64,000 nucleotides of DNA from Rhizobiaceae bacterium (GTDB lineage: Bacteria > Pseudomonadota > Alphaproteobacteria > Rhizobiales > Rhizobiaceae). The notes below the pieces were generated by a model. It was not told the origin of the DNA. It saw only the letters and a program-made list of their open reading frames with translations, and did not search any database. Both the position numbers and the translations under genes were made by a program. Location of the stretch: assembly GCA_019635755.1 (NCBI GenBank), contig JAHBYW010000004.1, positions 310,001 through 374,000 on the forward strand, given 5' to 3'. The stretch's first letter is position 1. Each line of letters opens with the position of its first letter. Shown in pieces: positions 35,335 through 45,700 of the stretch.

Positions 35335-36738
35335 ATGCCCGTCGCTTCCGTCGCTCTCGAACACGTCGCGCTGCCGGAATTCGGGGAGCCGACGGTGCAG
35401 CCGAGCCTTCCGCGCGGCCTCTTCGAACGGCGCATCGAGGCGTTGCTCGCCTTGGGACGCCGAGCCGGCATCGACGCCTTTGCCATCTATGGCGACCGGG
35501 AGCACGCGGCAAACGTCGCCTTCCTGTCGGGATACGATCCGCGTTTCGAGGAAACGCTGCTCATCATCCTTCCCGGGCGTGCCCCTCGCCTGCTCATAGG
35601 CAACGAAGGCTGGAGTTACGCCGAGCAGATCGACGGGCCGTATGAGCGAGTCCTTTATCAGACCTTTTCGTTGCCCGCGCAGCCGCGCGACAAATCTCCG
35701 GCCCTCTCGGACATCCTTGCGGATTGCGGCCTGAAATCCGGCCAGACCATCGGCGCCATTGGCTGGAAACCGTTCGGCGCCGGCGACCATGGGTTCGGCC
35801 GGACCGCGCTCGACCTGCCGTCCTTCGTGGCCGACACGCTCCGGTTGCTTGCCGGGTCGTCGGGCAAGGTCGTCAACGCGGCCGACCTGCTCATGAACCC
35901 TGGCGACGGCCTGCGTACGATCAACACCGTGGACCAGCTTGCACTGTTCGAATTCGCCGCGACGTTCACATCGCAGGGCGTCCGCAACGTCGTGGAGAAT
36001 GTCCGGCCCGGCATGACCGAGTTGCAGGCTGCGCGCCTGATCCGCATGAACGGCCTGCCGCAGAGCGCTCACCCCATGCTGACAGGCGGCAAGCGCGCCT
36101 TCTACGGCCTGCCCAGCCCCAGCCTCGACGTGCTGAAGCGTGGCGAGCCGATCACCTGCGCATACGGCGTCCACGGCGCTCTCAACTGCCGCGCGGGTTT
36201 CCTCGCCGAAAGCGCGGCCGAACTGCCCGAACCGATCCGCGACTATGTCGACCGGCTGGTCGCTCCCTATTTTGCCGCGGTGGCGGACTGGTACGAGGCG
36301 ATCGGCCTCGGCGTCCCGGGCGGGACGCTGTGGAAGGCGGTGCACGATCGTATCGGGGAACCGTTCTTCGGCGTCGGATTGAATCCCGGCCACCTGATCC
36401 ACATCGACGAGTGGATGCATTCGCCGGTCTTCTCCGGATCGCAGATACCGATGCGGTCCGGCATGGCGATGCAGGTCGACGTCATCCCCGCCACCGGCAC
36501 GCCCTACTTCACCACCAACATCGAAGACGGCATCGCCCTGGCAGACGAGGCACTCAGGGAAGAACTGGCAACGCGCTACCCGGAAGCGTGGACGCGCATC
36601 CAGGCGCGTCGGGCGTTCATGACGGACACGCTGCACATTCGCCTGAAGCCGGAGGTCCTGCCCTTCTCCAACCTCGCCGGCTTCCTTCCGCCGTTCTGGC
36701 TGGCGCGGGACAAGGGGATGGTCGTCACAGGACGCTGA
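35335..36738 (+). CDS. M24 (Xaa-Pro aminopeptidase-like) family protein lacking Asp metal ligands
   Basis: 467 residues. An N-terminal creatinase-type domain (FAIYGDREHAANVAFLSGYD, then LLIGNEGWSYAE) is followed by a pita-bread domain starting near VNAADLLMNPGDGLRTINTVD. In active M24 peptidases two Asp ligands lie in a D-x10-D pattern, whereas here the region reads ITCAYGVHGALNCRAGF without Asp. The His region LNPGHLIHIDEW and the last Glu (NIEDG) remain, while the first Glu of the usual EPG is replaced (MQVDVIPATG). Metal-dependent peptidase activity is therefore doubtful. It is coupled to trkH (2-bp gap). Function is unknown; a ligand-binding or altered-chemistry role is possible. Confidence 0.8.
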   Translation: MPVASVALEHVALPEFGEPTVQPSLPRGLFERRIEALLALGRRAGIDAFAIYGDREHAANVAFLSGYDPRFEETLLIILPGRAPRLLIGNEGWSYAEQIDGPYERVLYQTFSLPAQPRDKSPALSDILADCGLKSGQTIGAIGWKPFGAGDHGFGRTALDLPSFVADTLRLLAGSSGKVVNAADLLMNPGDGLRTINTVDQLALFEFAATFTSQGVRNVVENVRPGMTELQAARLIRMNGLPQSAHPMLTGGKRAFYGLPSPSLDVLKRGEPITCAYGVHGALNCRAGFLAESAAELPEPIRDYVDRLVAPYFAAVADWYEAIGLGVPGGTLWKAVHDRIGEPFFGVGLNPGHLIHIDEWMHSPVFSGSQIPMRSGMAMQVDVIPATGTPYFTTNIEDGIALADEALREELATRYPEAWTRIQARRAFMTDTLHIRLKPEVLPFSNLAGFLPPFWLARDKGMVVTGR

Positions 36739-36884
36739 CGGACTCCGAATTCGCCGGCTGTATACAACTTCCAGGAATCAGGCTTCGCCGTTCTTGTCCG
36801 ACAAATCCTTCAAATTGTTCGGCGAGGTTTACGGAACCGTAGCGAACAGCTGTTATCGCACCCTTGTCAGCTTGGGGGTCGTGC

Positions 36885-38105
36885 ATGACATTTCGCCGTC
36901 TCGGCCGCCTGTTCGGCCGCTTTGTATCCAACAAGAGCGGCAACCTCGCCGTCTACAGCGCCCTGGCCATGATCCCGATCCTGGGAGGCGTGTCGATGGC
37001 CGTCGAATACTCCAACGGGCTGCGCCAGGAATCCAAGCTCCAGAACCTGCTGGACGCGGCAGTCCTGGCCGGCGCTCGCGCCGACGCGGAGCAGGTCAAG
37101 GTCGCTGAGGACCATTTCGCCGGCAGCCTGCAGTGGGACCCCGAACGGCCGAACCCGCCCGTCGCCAAGTTCGTGCTCGGCACCGGCAAGCTCAGCGGCT
37201 CCGTCACAGGCACATTCGATCTGGGCTTCGGGTCCGGCGTGCTTGGCTCCAAGATCAAGATCGGGGTCAAGTCGGAAGCCGTCTTCAAGACCCCCATGGC
37301 GGCCGGCCCATGCGTGACCGTTCTCGCCAATGCCGGCCAGGCGCTGCTGATCAATTCGGGAGCCAAGGTCACCGCCAAGACCTGCGAAATCCACGTCCAG
37401 TCACAGCAGAATCCGGCCTTCATCATGAATGCCGGTTCGACGCTCGACATCTCTAAGCTGTGCGTGAAGGGCACCCAGTACATCAAGAACGGCGGCACGA
37501 TCTCCAAGCTGGAGACCGGCTGCGCGACCGCCGCAGATCCCTACAAAGGCGTGCTGGCAGAACCGACCGTGCCGAGCACCTGCACAACCTCGGGCGCAAA
37601 GGACGGCACGACCCACTCGCTCAATCCCGGCGCCCACTGCAACGTGAACTTCAACGGCAGCCCCACCATCACCTTCAAGCCGGGCCTCCACATCATCAAG
37701 GGCTCGCTGAACATCAACGCCAACTCGACCGTGATCGCGGAAGGGGTGACGTTCTACTTTCCGGACACCGACAGCAAGATCCAGGGCAATGGCGGGCTGA
37801 CCATCACCGCCACCGCGCCGACCAGCGGGACCTACAAGGACATCCTGATGTTCGAGAAGACGTCCGACGCCGCGAACAACGCCAACAAGCGGCAGTTCGT
37901 CTTCAACGGCTCCAAGGGCGAGAAGCTGGAAGGCATCATCTATCTGCCGAACCGCGACGTGACCTACAATTCCACCACCAACGTCAGCGGGAGCAAGATC
38001 AACCTGATCGTCAACACGCTGATCATGAACTCCGCCAACTGGACCTTCGAGGGCTTCGCCGGCGGCGGCACGGGCGGCGTCAAGACGGTCTATCTGTCGA
38101 AGTAG
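36885..38105 (+). CDS. TadG-like pilus-assembly type protein with beta-rich C-terminal domain
   Basis: 406 residues from ATG at 36885. The N-terminus is the Tad/TadG signature: SNKSGNLAVYSALAMIPILG followed by GLRQESKLQNLLDAAVLAGA, a type-IV-pilin-like anchor helix. Instead of the usual von Willebrand A domain, the rest is rich in short beta repeats of Asn/Gly/Ser with regularly placed cysteines (GAKVTAKTCEIHV, GSTLDISKLCVKGTQYIKNG, ANSTVIAEGVTFYFPD), suggesting a right-handed beta-helix. No tad/flp genes flank it. Its stop overlaps the convergent folK gene by 26 bp. Role is unknown; a surface-exposed envelope protein is likely. Confidence 0.75.
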   Translation: MTFRRLGRLFGRFVSNKSGNLAVYSALAMIPILGGVSMAVEYSNGLRQESKLQNLLDAAVLAGARADAEQVKVAEDHFAGSLQWDPERPNPPVAKFVLGTGKLSGSVTGTFDLGFGSGVLGSKIKIGVKSEAVFKTPMAAGPCVTVLANAGQALLINSGAKVTAKTCEIHVQSQQNPAFIMNAGSTLDISKLCVKGTQYIKNGGTISKLETGCATAADPYKGVLAEPTVPSTCTTSGAKDGTTHSLNPGAHCNVNFNGSPTITFKPGLHIIKGSLNINANSTVIAEGVTFYFPDTDSKIQGNGGLTITATAPTSGTYKDILMFEKTSDAANNANKRQFVFNGSKGEKLEGIIYLPNRDVTYNSTTNVSGSKINLIVNTLIMNSANWTFEGFAGGGTGGVKTVYLSK

Positions 38106-38622
38106 CCGACCGGCGGCGCCACCAGTTCCGCCCGCCAGGCAGCCTTTCGATGCCTGCCCGGTCGACCTGCCGCAGGCGCTCCGCGATCGCGATGCCCGCA
38201 ACCATGAGGCCAGGCGCGATTTCGTTCAGCGGGACCAGCACGAAGGCGCGGTCGAACATGCGCGGATGCGGAATGTCCAGCCCGGGGACGTGAACCACGC
38301 GGTCGCCGAAGGCGAGGATGTCGAGGTCGATGAGCCGTGGCCCCCACCGTTCCGCGCGCACACGCTTCAAAGCGCGCTCCGACCGGATGCACAGGTCGAG
38401 GAAGTCCGCCGGCTGCCGAGTCGTCGTCAGTTCCGCCGCGGCGTTGATGAAATCCGGCTGGTCGGTCTTGCCCCAGGGCGGCGTGCGATAGAGCGAGGAT
38501 ACGCGTTCGACGCGGGTTTCCGCGTCGGCGTCCAGCATCGTCAGGGCCGAGGCGAAGGCCCGGGCCGGCTCGCCGATATTGCCACCGAGGCTGAGAAAGA
38601 CGCGTTCAGCCGGGCCAGGCAA
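38080..38622 (-). CDS. folK: 2-amino-4-hydroxy-6-hydroxymethyldihydropteridine pyrophosphokinase
   Basis: 180 residues. Transfers pyrophosphate from ATP to hydroxymethyl-dihydropterin, just before dihydropteroate synthase. Motifs: FLSLGGNIG at the start, SSLYRTPPWG, QPDFINAAAEL, RWGPRLIDLDILAFG and IPHPRMFDRAFVLVPL. It begins with TTG at 38622, inside folB (17-bp overlap), with GAGG 6 nt upstream, supporting coupled translation. Third gene of folP-folB-folK. The last 15 residues (RRRSATSTDRPS) fall in the overlap with the TadG-like gene and are not conserved. Confidence 0.93.
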   Translation of the reverse strand: MPGPAERVFLSLGGNIGEPARAFASALTMLDADAETRVERVSSLYRTPPWGKTDQPDFINAAAELTTTRQPADFLDLCIRSERALKRVRAERWGPRLIDLDILAFGDRVVHVPGLDIPHPRMFDRAFVLVPLNEIAPGLMVAGIAIAERLRQVDRAGIERLPGGRNWWRRRSATSTDRPS

Positions 38623-38968
38623 CTGTCACCTCGACATGGTCGAGAACACCCGGAACCGGCGCATTCGGCTTGCGCACGGTGATCTCGGCGCGGGCGATCT
38701 GCGGGAACTGCGCGCACAGCGCCTTGCCGACCTCGAGCGCCAGGGCCTCGATCAGGAAGCGCCGTTCGCCGGTGACGATGCGCTCGATGACTGCGAAGGC
38801 GGCGCCATAGTCCACCGTGGACTCCATGGCATCGTCCTCGAGCCGTCGCACCGGTTCGACGGTCAGCGCCGCGTCGACGTAAAACCTCTGCCCGAGCTTC
38901 TCCTCCTCGTCGTGGAGGCCGTGACGGGCGAAGAAGGCGCAGTTCTTCAGACGGATGGTGTAGGTCAT
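38606..38968 (-). CDS. folB: Dihydroneopterin aldolase
   Basis: 120 residues, normal length. Converts 7,8-dihydroneopterin to 6-hydroxymethyl-dihydropterin and glycolaldehyde. Signature features are IRLKNCAFFARHGLHDEEEKL at the N-terminus (the family's FxGxHG-like loop), the VDYGAAFAVI segment, FLIEALALEVGKAL with the conserved Glu, and the final VRKPNAPVPGVLDHVEV. Its ATG overlaps the folP stop by 4 bp, and its end overlaps folK by 17 bp. Confidence 0.93.
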   Translation of the reverse strand: MTYTIRLKNCAFFARHGLHDEEEKLGQRFYVDAALTVEPVRRLEDDAMESTVDYGAAFAVIERIVTGERRFLIEALALEVGKALCAQFPQIARAEITVRKPNAPVPGVLDHVEVTVAWPG

Positions 38969-39816
38969 GGCGCTTCCAAGGCGGCCTCGCGCGCCATCAT
39001 AGCATCCGCCACCGCCAGCGCGTCGCGGTTCATCGCGACATCGTGCACCCTGAAAACGGCCGCGCCCTTCAGCCTGAGGATGACGCTGGTCGCGGCCGTG
39101 CCTGCGTCGCGGTCGGCAGCGTCGCGACCGGTGATCCAGCCGATGAAGCGCTTGCGAGACGTGCCGACGACAAGGGGAAACCCCAGTGCGTGCAGTTCCT
39201 CGAACCGGGCCATCAGGTCCAGGTTCTCCTCGGGCGTCTCCTTGGCGAAGCCGAAGCCGGCATCGAGCAGGATCGACGCCGGATCCACGCCCGCCGCCCG
39301 GGCGATATCCAGGGCACCATTAAGGAAGGCGAACTGATCCTCGACAACGTCGGGGCGCTTCGACCGACCACGACCCGTATGCATGATGACCAGCCCGGCT
39401 CCGGTCTCGGATGCCACCCGCGCGAGTTCCGGCTCGCGGCTGAGCCCGGTCACGTCGTTGATGATGTGAGCTCCCGCGGCAACGGCCAGGCGTGCCGTGT
39501 CGGCGCGGTAGGTGTCGACGGAGATCAGACAGTCGCCGCGCCCGGCAAGCGCCTCGATGACCGGCAGGATGCGCCTCTGCTCTTCGAAGGAATCGACGGG
39601 CGGCGCCCCCGGCCGCGTCGACTCCCCTCCGACATCGACGATCGAAGCCCCCTCGCCCACCATCCGCGCCGCCTGCTCGAGCGCCACGTCCACCGTGGAA
39701 AACAGGCCGCCGTCCGAAAAGCTGTCCGGCGTGACGTTCAATATGCCCATCAGCACGGAGCGGTGCCCGAGGTCGAGATGGCGGCCATGCGCCAGGTGGC
39801 GGCGGATCGTGTTCAT
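38965..39816 (-). CDS. folP: Dihydropteroate synthase
   Basis: 283 residues from ATG at 39816. Condenses 6-hydroxymethyl-dihydropterin pyrophosphate with p-aminobenzoate; it is the target of sulfonamides. The pterin-binding signatures are intact: MGILNVTPDSFSDGG, GASIVDVGGESTRPGA, HIINDVTGL, LLDAGFGFAKE and VVGTSRKRFIG. First gene of the folP-folB-folK operon. It is divergent from the DUF922 gene, 138 bp apart. Confidence 0.94.
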   Translation of the reverse strand: MNTIRRHLAHGRHLDLGHRSVLMGILNVTPDSFSDGGLFSTVDVALEQAARMVGEGASIVDVGGESTRPGAPPVDSFEEQRRILPVIEALAGRGDCLISVDTYRADTARLAVAAGAHIINDVTGLSREPELARVASETGAGLVIMHTGRGRSKRPDVVEDQFAFLNGALDIARAAGVDPASILLDAGFGFAKETPEENLDLMARFEELHALGFPLVVGTSRKRFIGWITGRDAADRDAGTAATSVILRLKGAAVFRVHDVAMNRDALAVADAMMAREAALEAP

Positions 39817-39954
39817 GCCGGGGCCGTGCGGACTGGCGCGCCTTGTGCGTCCGCCGGGCTCAAAATGCAACGGTCATCATCCCGCCTGCTTCACCCGGGA
39901 GATCGGCGCGCAATTGCCGTTGCGCCAGGCGCCGGCCTCAAGCAGATTGCCTTC

Positions 39955-40569
39955 ATGATCCATGCGTTCGCCCGCCTTCCTCTCGCCGCGCTCCTCCTGG
40001 CCTGTTCGGTCTCGTTTGCACCCGCCGCGACGCTGTCGAAGAGCTACAGCTATTTCACCATCGGCGGCACCACGCTCGCCGACATCGAGCAGGAGCTGGC
40101 GACGCGCGGGCCGAAGGTGAACAGCACCGGCCGGCGCCATCCCGGCGCCACGCAGATGGAGTTCACCAGCAAGCTCGGCTACACCGAATCCGGCGGGCGG
40201 TGCCGGGTCACCTCCGCGGCGGTCACGGTCAAGGCGAAGGTCATCCTGCCGCGCTGGGGCAAACGGAACCGCGCGGATCCGGACACGCGTTTCATCTGGG
40301 ATACGCTTTCCGCCGACATCAAGCGGCACGAGGAGAGCCACGTCGTGATCGCCAAGAACTACGCACGCGACCTCGAAAGCGGGCTGAAGGCCCTCGGCCG
40401 CTTCAAGACCTGCGCGGCCGCGGCCGAGAAGGCGAAAGCCTACACGACCAAGATGCTGGCGGAGCACGATGCGGCGCAGGACCGCTTCGACTATGTCGAG
40501 GGGGTGAACTTCGAGCGCCGGCTGCTGAGGCTGCTTCAATACCGCATGGAGCAGGCCGCGGCGCAGTAG
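39955..40569 (+). CDS. DUF922 domain-containing secreted Zn-dependent protease-like protein
   Basis: 204 residues. A signal peptide (LPLAALLLACSVSFAPAA) is followed by a conserved N-terminal YSYFTIGGTTLADIEQEL and GRRHPGATQMEF, then two Cys residues. The metalloprotease-like motif IKRHEESHVVIAKNYA holds HExxH. These match DUF922, a family of predicted periplasmic Zn-proteases with no confirmed substrate. It converges with the ferredoxin reductase gene (3 bp between stops). Confidence 0.85.
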   Translation: MIHAFARLPLAALLLACSVSFAPAATLSKSYSYFTIGGTTLADIEQELATRGPKVNSTGRRHPGATQMEFTSKLGYTESGGRCRVTSAAVTVKAKVILPRWGKRNRADPDTRFIWDTLSADIKRHEESHVVIAKNYARDLESGLKALGRFKTCAAAAEKAKAYTTKMLAEHDAAQDRFDYVEGVNFERRLLRLLQYRMEQAAAQ

Positions 40570-40572
40570 CCG

Positions 40573-41622
<1,050 letters not shown>

Positions 41623-41653
41623 TTAACCATGTCGCCCCGTTAACGCGCTGCCC

Positions 41654-41974
41654 TCAGCCCTGGCGCTCGGGCACCGTCACCACCAGTCCGTCGAGATCGT
41701 CGCGGACCTTGATCTGGCAGGACAGGCGCGAATTCGGCCGGACGTCGAAGGCGAAGTCGAGCATGTCCTCTTCCATCGATTCGGGTTCGCCGACGGCTGC
41801 CGTCCAGGCCTCGTCGACATAGACATGGCAAGTCGCACAGGCGCAGGCGCCGCCGCATTCGGCCTCGATTCCCGGGACCGCATTGCGGATGGCGTTCTCC
41901 ATGACGGTCGAGCCGTTTTCCGCCTCGACCTCGAAGCGCGCGCCATCATTGGCGATATAGGTGATCTTTGCCAT
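41654..41974 (-). CDS. Adrenodoxin-type [2Fe-2S] ferredoxin
   Basis: 106 residues from ATG at 41974, rejecting an open extension upstream. The cluster ligands follow the pattern C-x5-C-x2-C ([11 protein letters not shown]) plus a later Cys in [14 protein letters not shown]. Vertebrate-type/FdVI ferredoxins feed electrons to cytochromes P450, Fe-S assembly or heme-related enzymes. The acidic [12 protein letters not shown] helix is the partner-binding surface. Its neighbour downstream is a TrxR-like ferredoxin reductase, giving a complete NADPH to ferredoxin relay. Confidence 0.93.
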   Translation of the reverse strand: MAKITYIANDGARFEVEAENGSTVMENAIRNAVPGIEAECGGACACATCHVYVDEAWTAAVGEPESMEEDMLDFAFDVRPNSRLSCQIKVRDDLDGLVVTVPERQG

Positions 41975-42074
41975 TGCGTGAGCCAAACCCCGGGAACGCT
42001 GGGGAGATAATGACTCCGGCGCACGAGTCAATCGTGGCGCGCCAGCGCCCTCCGATGCCCGGGACGCGCCAGAC

Positions 42075-42449
42075 CTAGCGGGAAATGGCCGCGACGAAGT
42101 CGCGGACTTCGTCGATCAGGCGGGCGAGCTTGGCGAAGAGCCGCCGGTTGTCGGGTTCCTGCTCGATCTCCGTCAGGCAGGAGGCGATCGGAAAGGCCCC
42201 CACCCCGCGCGCAGCGCCCTTCAGCCCATGCGCCAGTTGCAGGCGCTCGGGAATCGTCGCGCCACCAATGCGGTCGCGCACCAGCGTCGACTGCTGAACG
42301 AACATCCGCAACACGTCCCGCTCCACCTCGCGGTCGCCAAGCGTCTGCCGCGAAAGATGCGGCATGTCGATCGGCCGCATCGGCGCGGTGGCTGAACTCT
42401 CGCCGCCCGGCATGGCGAATGCCACGGCGGCGGCGTTACGCGTAATCAT
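42075..42449 (-). CDS. HPt domain-containing protein
   Basis: 124 residues. A histidine phosphotransfer four-helix domain: the phosphorylatable His is in [17 protein letters not shown], flanked by [14 protein letters not shown] and [15 protein letters not shown]. The first 25 residues are non-conserved. Such small HPt proteins pass phosphate between a hybrid kinase and a response regulator. In alphaproteobacteria the ChpT-CtrA cell-cycle relay is one such pathway, but this protein is shorter than ChpT and lacks its second domain. It is divergent from gpr across 272 bp. Confidence 0.88.
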   Translation of the reverse strand: MITRNAAAVAFAMPGGESSATAPMRPIDMPHLSRQTLGDREVERDVLRMFVQQSTLVRDRIGGATIPERLQLAHGLKGAARGVGAFPIASCLTEIEQEPDNRRLFAKLARLIDEVRDFVAAISR

Positions 42450-42548
42450 CTGGTACTCCGGCGTTCCGCAGGGTATGCGCCACGCTAGCCGAGCCGCATG
42501 GACAACCCGTTAATGAGAGTTGGCCGCAAACGCTCGAAAAAACTGGCG

Positions 42549-42650
42549 GAATCGAGGCGTCGTTAACCCTATGTTTAAACTTTTAACCATGCGGGCGATT
42601 GCGTGTTTCTTTTGCGCCCCTGTCCCACTACAGTACGAAAAGTGCACTTT
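42549..42650. promoter_or_regulatory. Regulatory region upstream of gpr: CtrA-like half-sites, GANTC, palindrome
   Basis: In the 272 bp between the HPt gene and gpr there are: a GAATC (GANTC methylation site) at 42549-42553; three TTAA-type half-sites (TTAACC at 42563, TTTAAA at 42574, TTTTAACC at 42581); and a perfect 12-bp palindrome AAAGTGCACTTT at 42639-42650. The half-sites resemble CtrA boxes (TTAA-N7-TTAAC), but none matches the spacing exactly. Regulation by CtrA/CcrM is inferred. Confidence 0.4.
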
Positions 42651-42721
42651 AGGCCTCGTGTGCGGGCTACGAGGGGCCGGTTTCCGGTCTGCCCGCTCCA
42701 TCTGTACAGGGTAGCCGCGGC

Positions 42722-45700
42722 ATGGCGCAGAAGACCACCAAGACTGTCGACAGCGACGTCGCGCAGGAGCTTGAAAAGGCTCTCGACATCGATCTGACAA
42801 ACGGCCCCGGCGACCTCGATATTGCGTCGCAGATGGAAGATTTGGAAGCCCAGATCACCCAGGCGGCCGAAGAACTTGCCCGCGAGACGGCACCGAAGGG
42901 TCCGTCCGCGCGCGGCGCCAAGCAGCCTGCGTCGGCTGAACCGGCCGGCGGATCGCGCGGTCCTGCCAAGCCATCGGCCCGCACGCAGCGCAGCAGCGCC
43001 GAGCTGAAGCCGATCCAGGCCCAGCCTGCCCTCCAGCCGGCTGGCTTCTCGGCCGCAAACGACGATCGCCAGCGCGACTATCGCCAGCTCCTCCTCGGCT
43101 TCAACCGCCGTGCGCCGCGCACCGTCTACTGGATGGTCGCCGTGCTTTCGGCCATCTGGATCGCCGGCGGCCTCGTCCTCGGTCAGATGCTGATCGGCTC
43201 GCAGCTGTGGAGCATCCGCTCCATCGCCGAACTCATGGATCAGCCCGCGGTGGTGGTGCTGGGCGTCGCGATCGTCATTCCTGTGCTGCTGTTCTGGGGC
43301 TTCGCGGTCATGATCCGGCGCGCCCAGGAACTGCGCCTCGCCGCGCGGTCGATGACCGAAGTGGCAATGAAGCTCGCCGAGCCCGAGATGCTGGCTCAGG
43401 ACCGCATCATGATGGTCGGCCAGGCGGTGCGCCGCGAGGTCGCGGCCATGGGCGAAGGCATCGAGCGCACGCTGGCCCGCGCCGTCGAGCTGGAGACCCT
43501 CGTCCACACCGAGGTCAACGAACTCGAGCGCGCGTATACGCAGAACGAGCAGCGTATCCGCGGCCTGGTCGACGGCCTCGGCGCCGAGCGCGACGCCGTC
43601 GTCACCCACTCCGAGCGCGTCCGCGCGTCCATCACCGGCGCCCACGAGACGCTGCGCGAAGAGATCAGCTCGGTCTCGGACATCATCCGCGACTCGATCC
43701 TGTCTGCGTCGACCAAGCTGTCCCTGACCATTACCAATTCGGGCGACACGCTGATCGACCGCGTCAACGAAAGCGGCGCGGCCATCTATGAATCGATCGA
43801 CCAGCGCATGGAAGCGATCACCGACCGCATGTCGACCTCCGGCGCGGCTTTCGCCAGCCTGCTCGACACGCGCATCGCGCGCCTCAACGACACGACCGAC
43901 CACGCCACCCGCTCGCTCTCCGAACTGCTCGACGAGCGCACGACCGGCATGGTGTCGCTGCTTTCCGGCGCAACCCGCACGCTGAACGCGGAGTTCGACG
44001 CCCGCCTCGAAGGCATCGAGCGCACGCTGGCCGAGCGCGGCCAGGCGCTGATCGGCGAGTTCCAGACCCGCGCCGAGGCCCTCGACATCGGCACGCAGAA
44101 GCTGAACGCCGCGCTGGAAGCTCGCGCCCGCCACATCAACGAGACGCTGGTCGACCGCGCCCGCGAGATCTCGGCGACCTTCTCCGAGAGCCGCGCCCAC
44201 CTCGCCGCCATGATCGACGAGGGCAAGGCCAAGATCGGCGCCGAGATGGCGGACATCGTCACCTCGACCTCGACCATGCTGGAGGCCCGAGCCTCCGACT
44301 TCGCCGGCCGCCTGGATGCCGCCCGCCACGTCGTGTCGCGTGCCTTCGACGCCGACATCGAGCGCCTCCGCGAGGCCCATGTGGAGATCGACGAGGCCGT
44401 CGTCGGGCACGCCCGCAAGCTCGCCGAAAGCCGCGACCGCCTCGCCTCGGCGATCCACTCGGACCTGCAGAAGTTCACCGAGAGCAGGCTGTCCGTCGAC
44501 GAGACGATGAACCTCCACCTCGAGAAGCTGAACGACACGCGTCGCGCCATCGACGACTCGGTCGACAACCAGCTGATCAAGCTGAATGCCGGCCGCGACA
44601 CCATCACGCGTGCGCTGAACGACGACCTGCAGAAGCTCGACCAGACCCGCGCCCAGCTCGACCAGATGGTCTCGGGCCATGTCTCCAAGCTCGGCGAAGG
44701 CCGTGCCATCCTGACGCGCGCGCTGGAGGCGGACCTCGCCAAGCTCGCCGACAGCCGCAGCACGATCGACGGCCTCGTCGCCGGTCAGGTCGAGAAGCTG
44801 GCGCAGGGCCGCGACATCCTCGCTCGTGCCCTGGACGCCGACCTCGTCAAGCTCGCCGAGAGCCGCAACAGCATCGACGGCCTCGTCGCCAGCCAGGTGG
44901 AAAAGCTGGCGCAAGGCCGCGACATCCTCGGCCGCGCGCTGTCGGAAGACCTGAACAAGCTGTCCGAAGCCCGTGCTTCCATTGACGAAAGCGTCACCAA
45001 GCACGTCGCCAATCTGGCTGAGGGCCGCAACATGATCGCGCGCGCCCTGGACGACGACGTCCGCAAGCTGGCCGACACCCGCGCGGCCATCGACATCCAG
45101 GTGAAGGGCCATATCGACACGCTCGCCGACAAGCGCGGCGAGATCGCGGCCGCCGTTGCGAACGACGTCAATCGCATCGAAGAAGCGTTCCGCCGGCAGA
45201 CCGGGGCAATCGAAGATCGCACCACGGCGATGGAGAAGGCCCTGAACGGCGGCATCGATAATGTCCGCAACGTTCTGGAAAAGAGCGCGGTGGTCGTTGC
45301 CGGCGCGCTGCGCGAAAAGGTTCTCGAGGTCACCTCGGCGCTAAGCCAGGAAGCCGGCAAGGCCATGGAAGACGCCGACAACAAGATGGCGCAGCGCGCC
45401 GAGGCGACGTCGACCATGCTGCTGACGCGGGTGTCCGACATCGCGCGCACCCTCGACCAGGCCGACCAGAAGCTCGCGGATCGCGCCGAGATGACCTCGA
45501 CGACGATGCTGGCGCGTGCCTCCGACATCGTCCGCACGTTCGACGACGCCGACCAGAAGCTCGGCGACCGTGCCGAGCAGACGTCCAACACGATGCTGGC
45601 CCGCGTCTCCGACATGGCCCGCGCCCTCGACGACGCCGACCAGAAACTCGCCGACCGCGCCGAGCTGACCTCGTCCACCATGCTGGCGCGCGCCGCCGAC

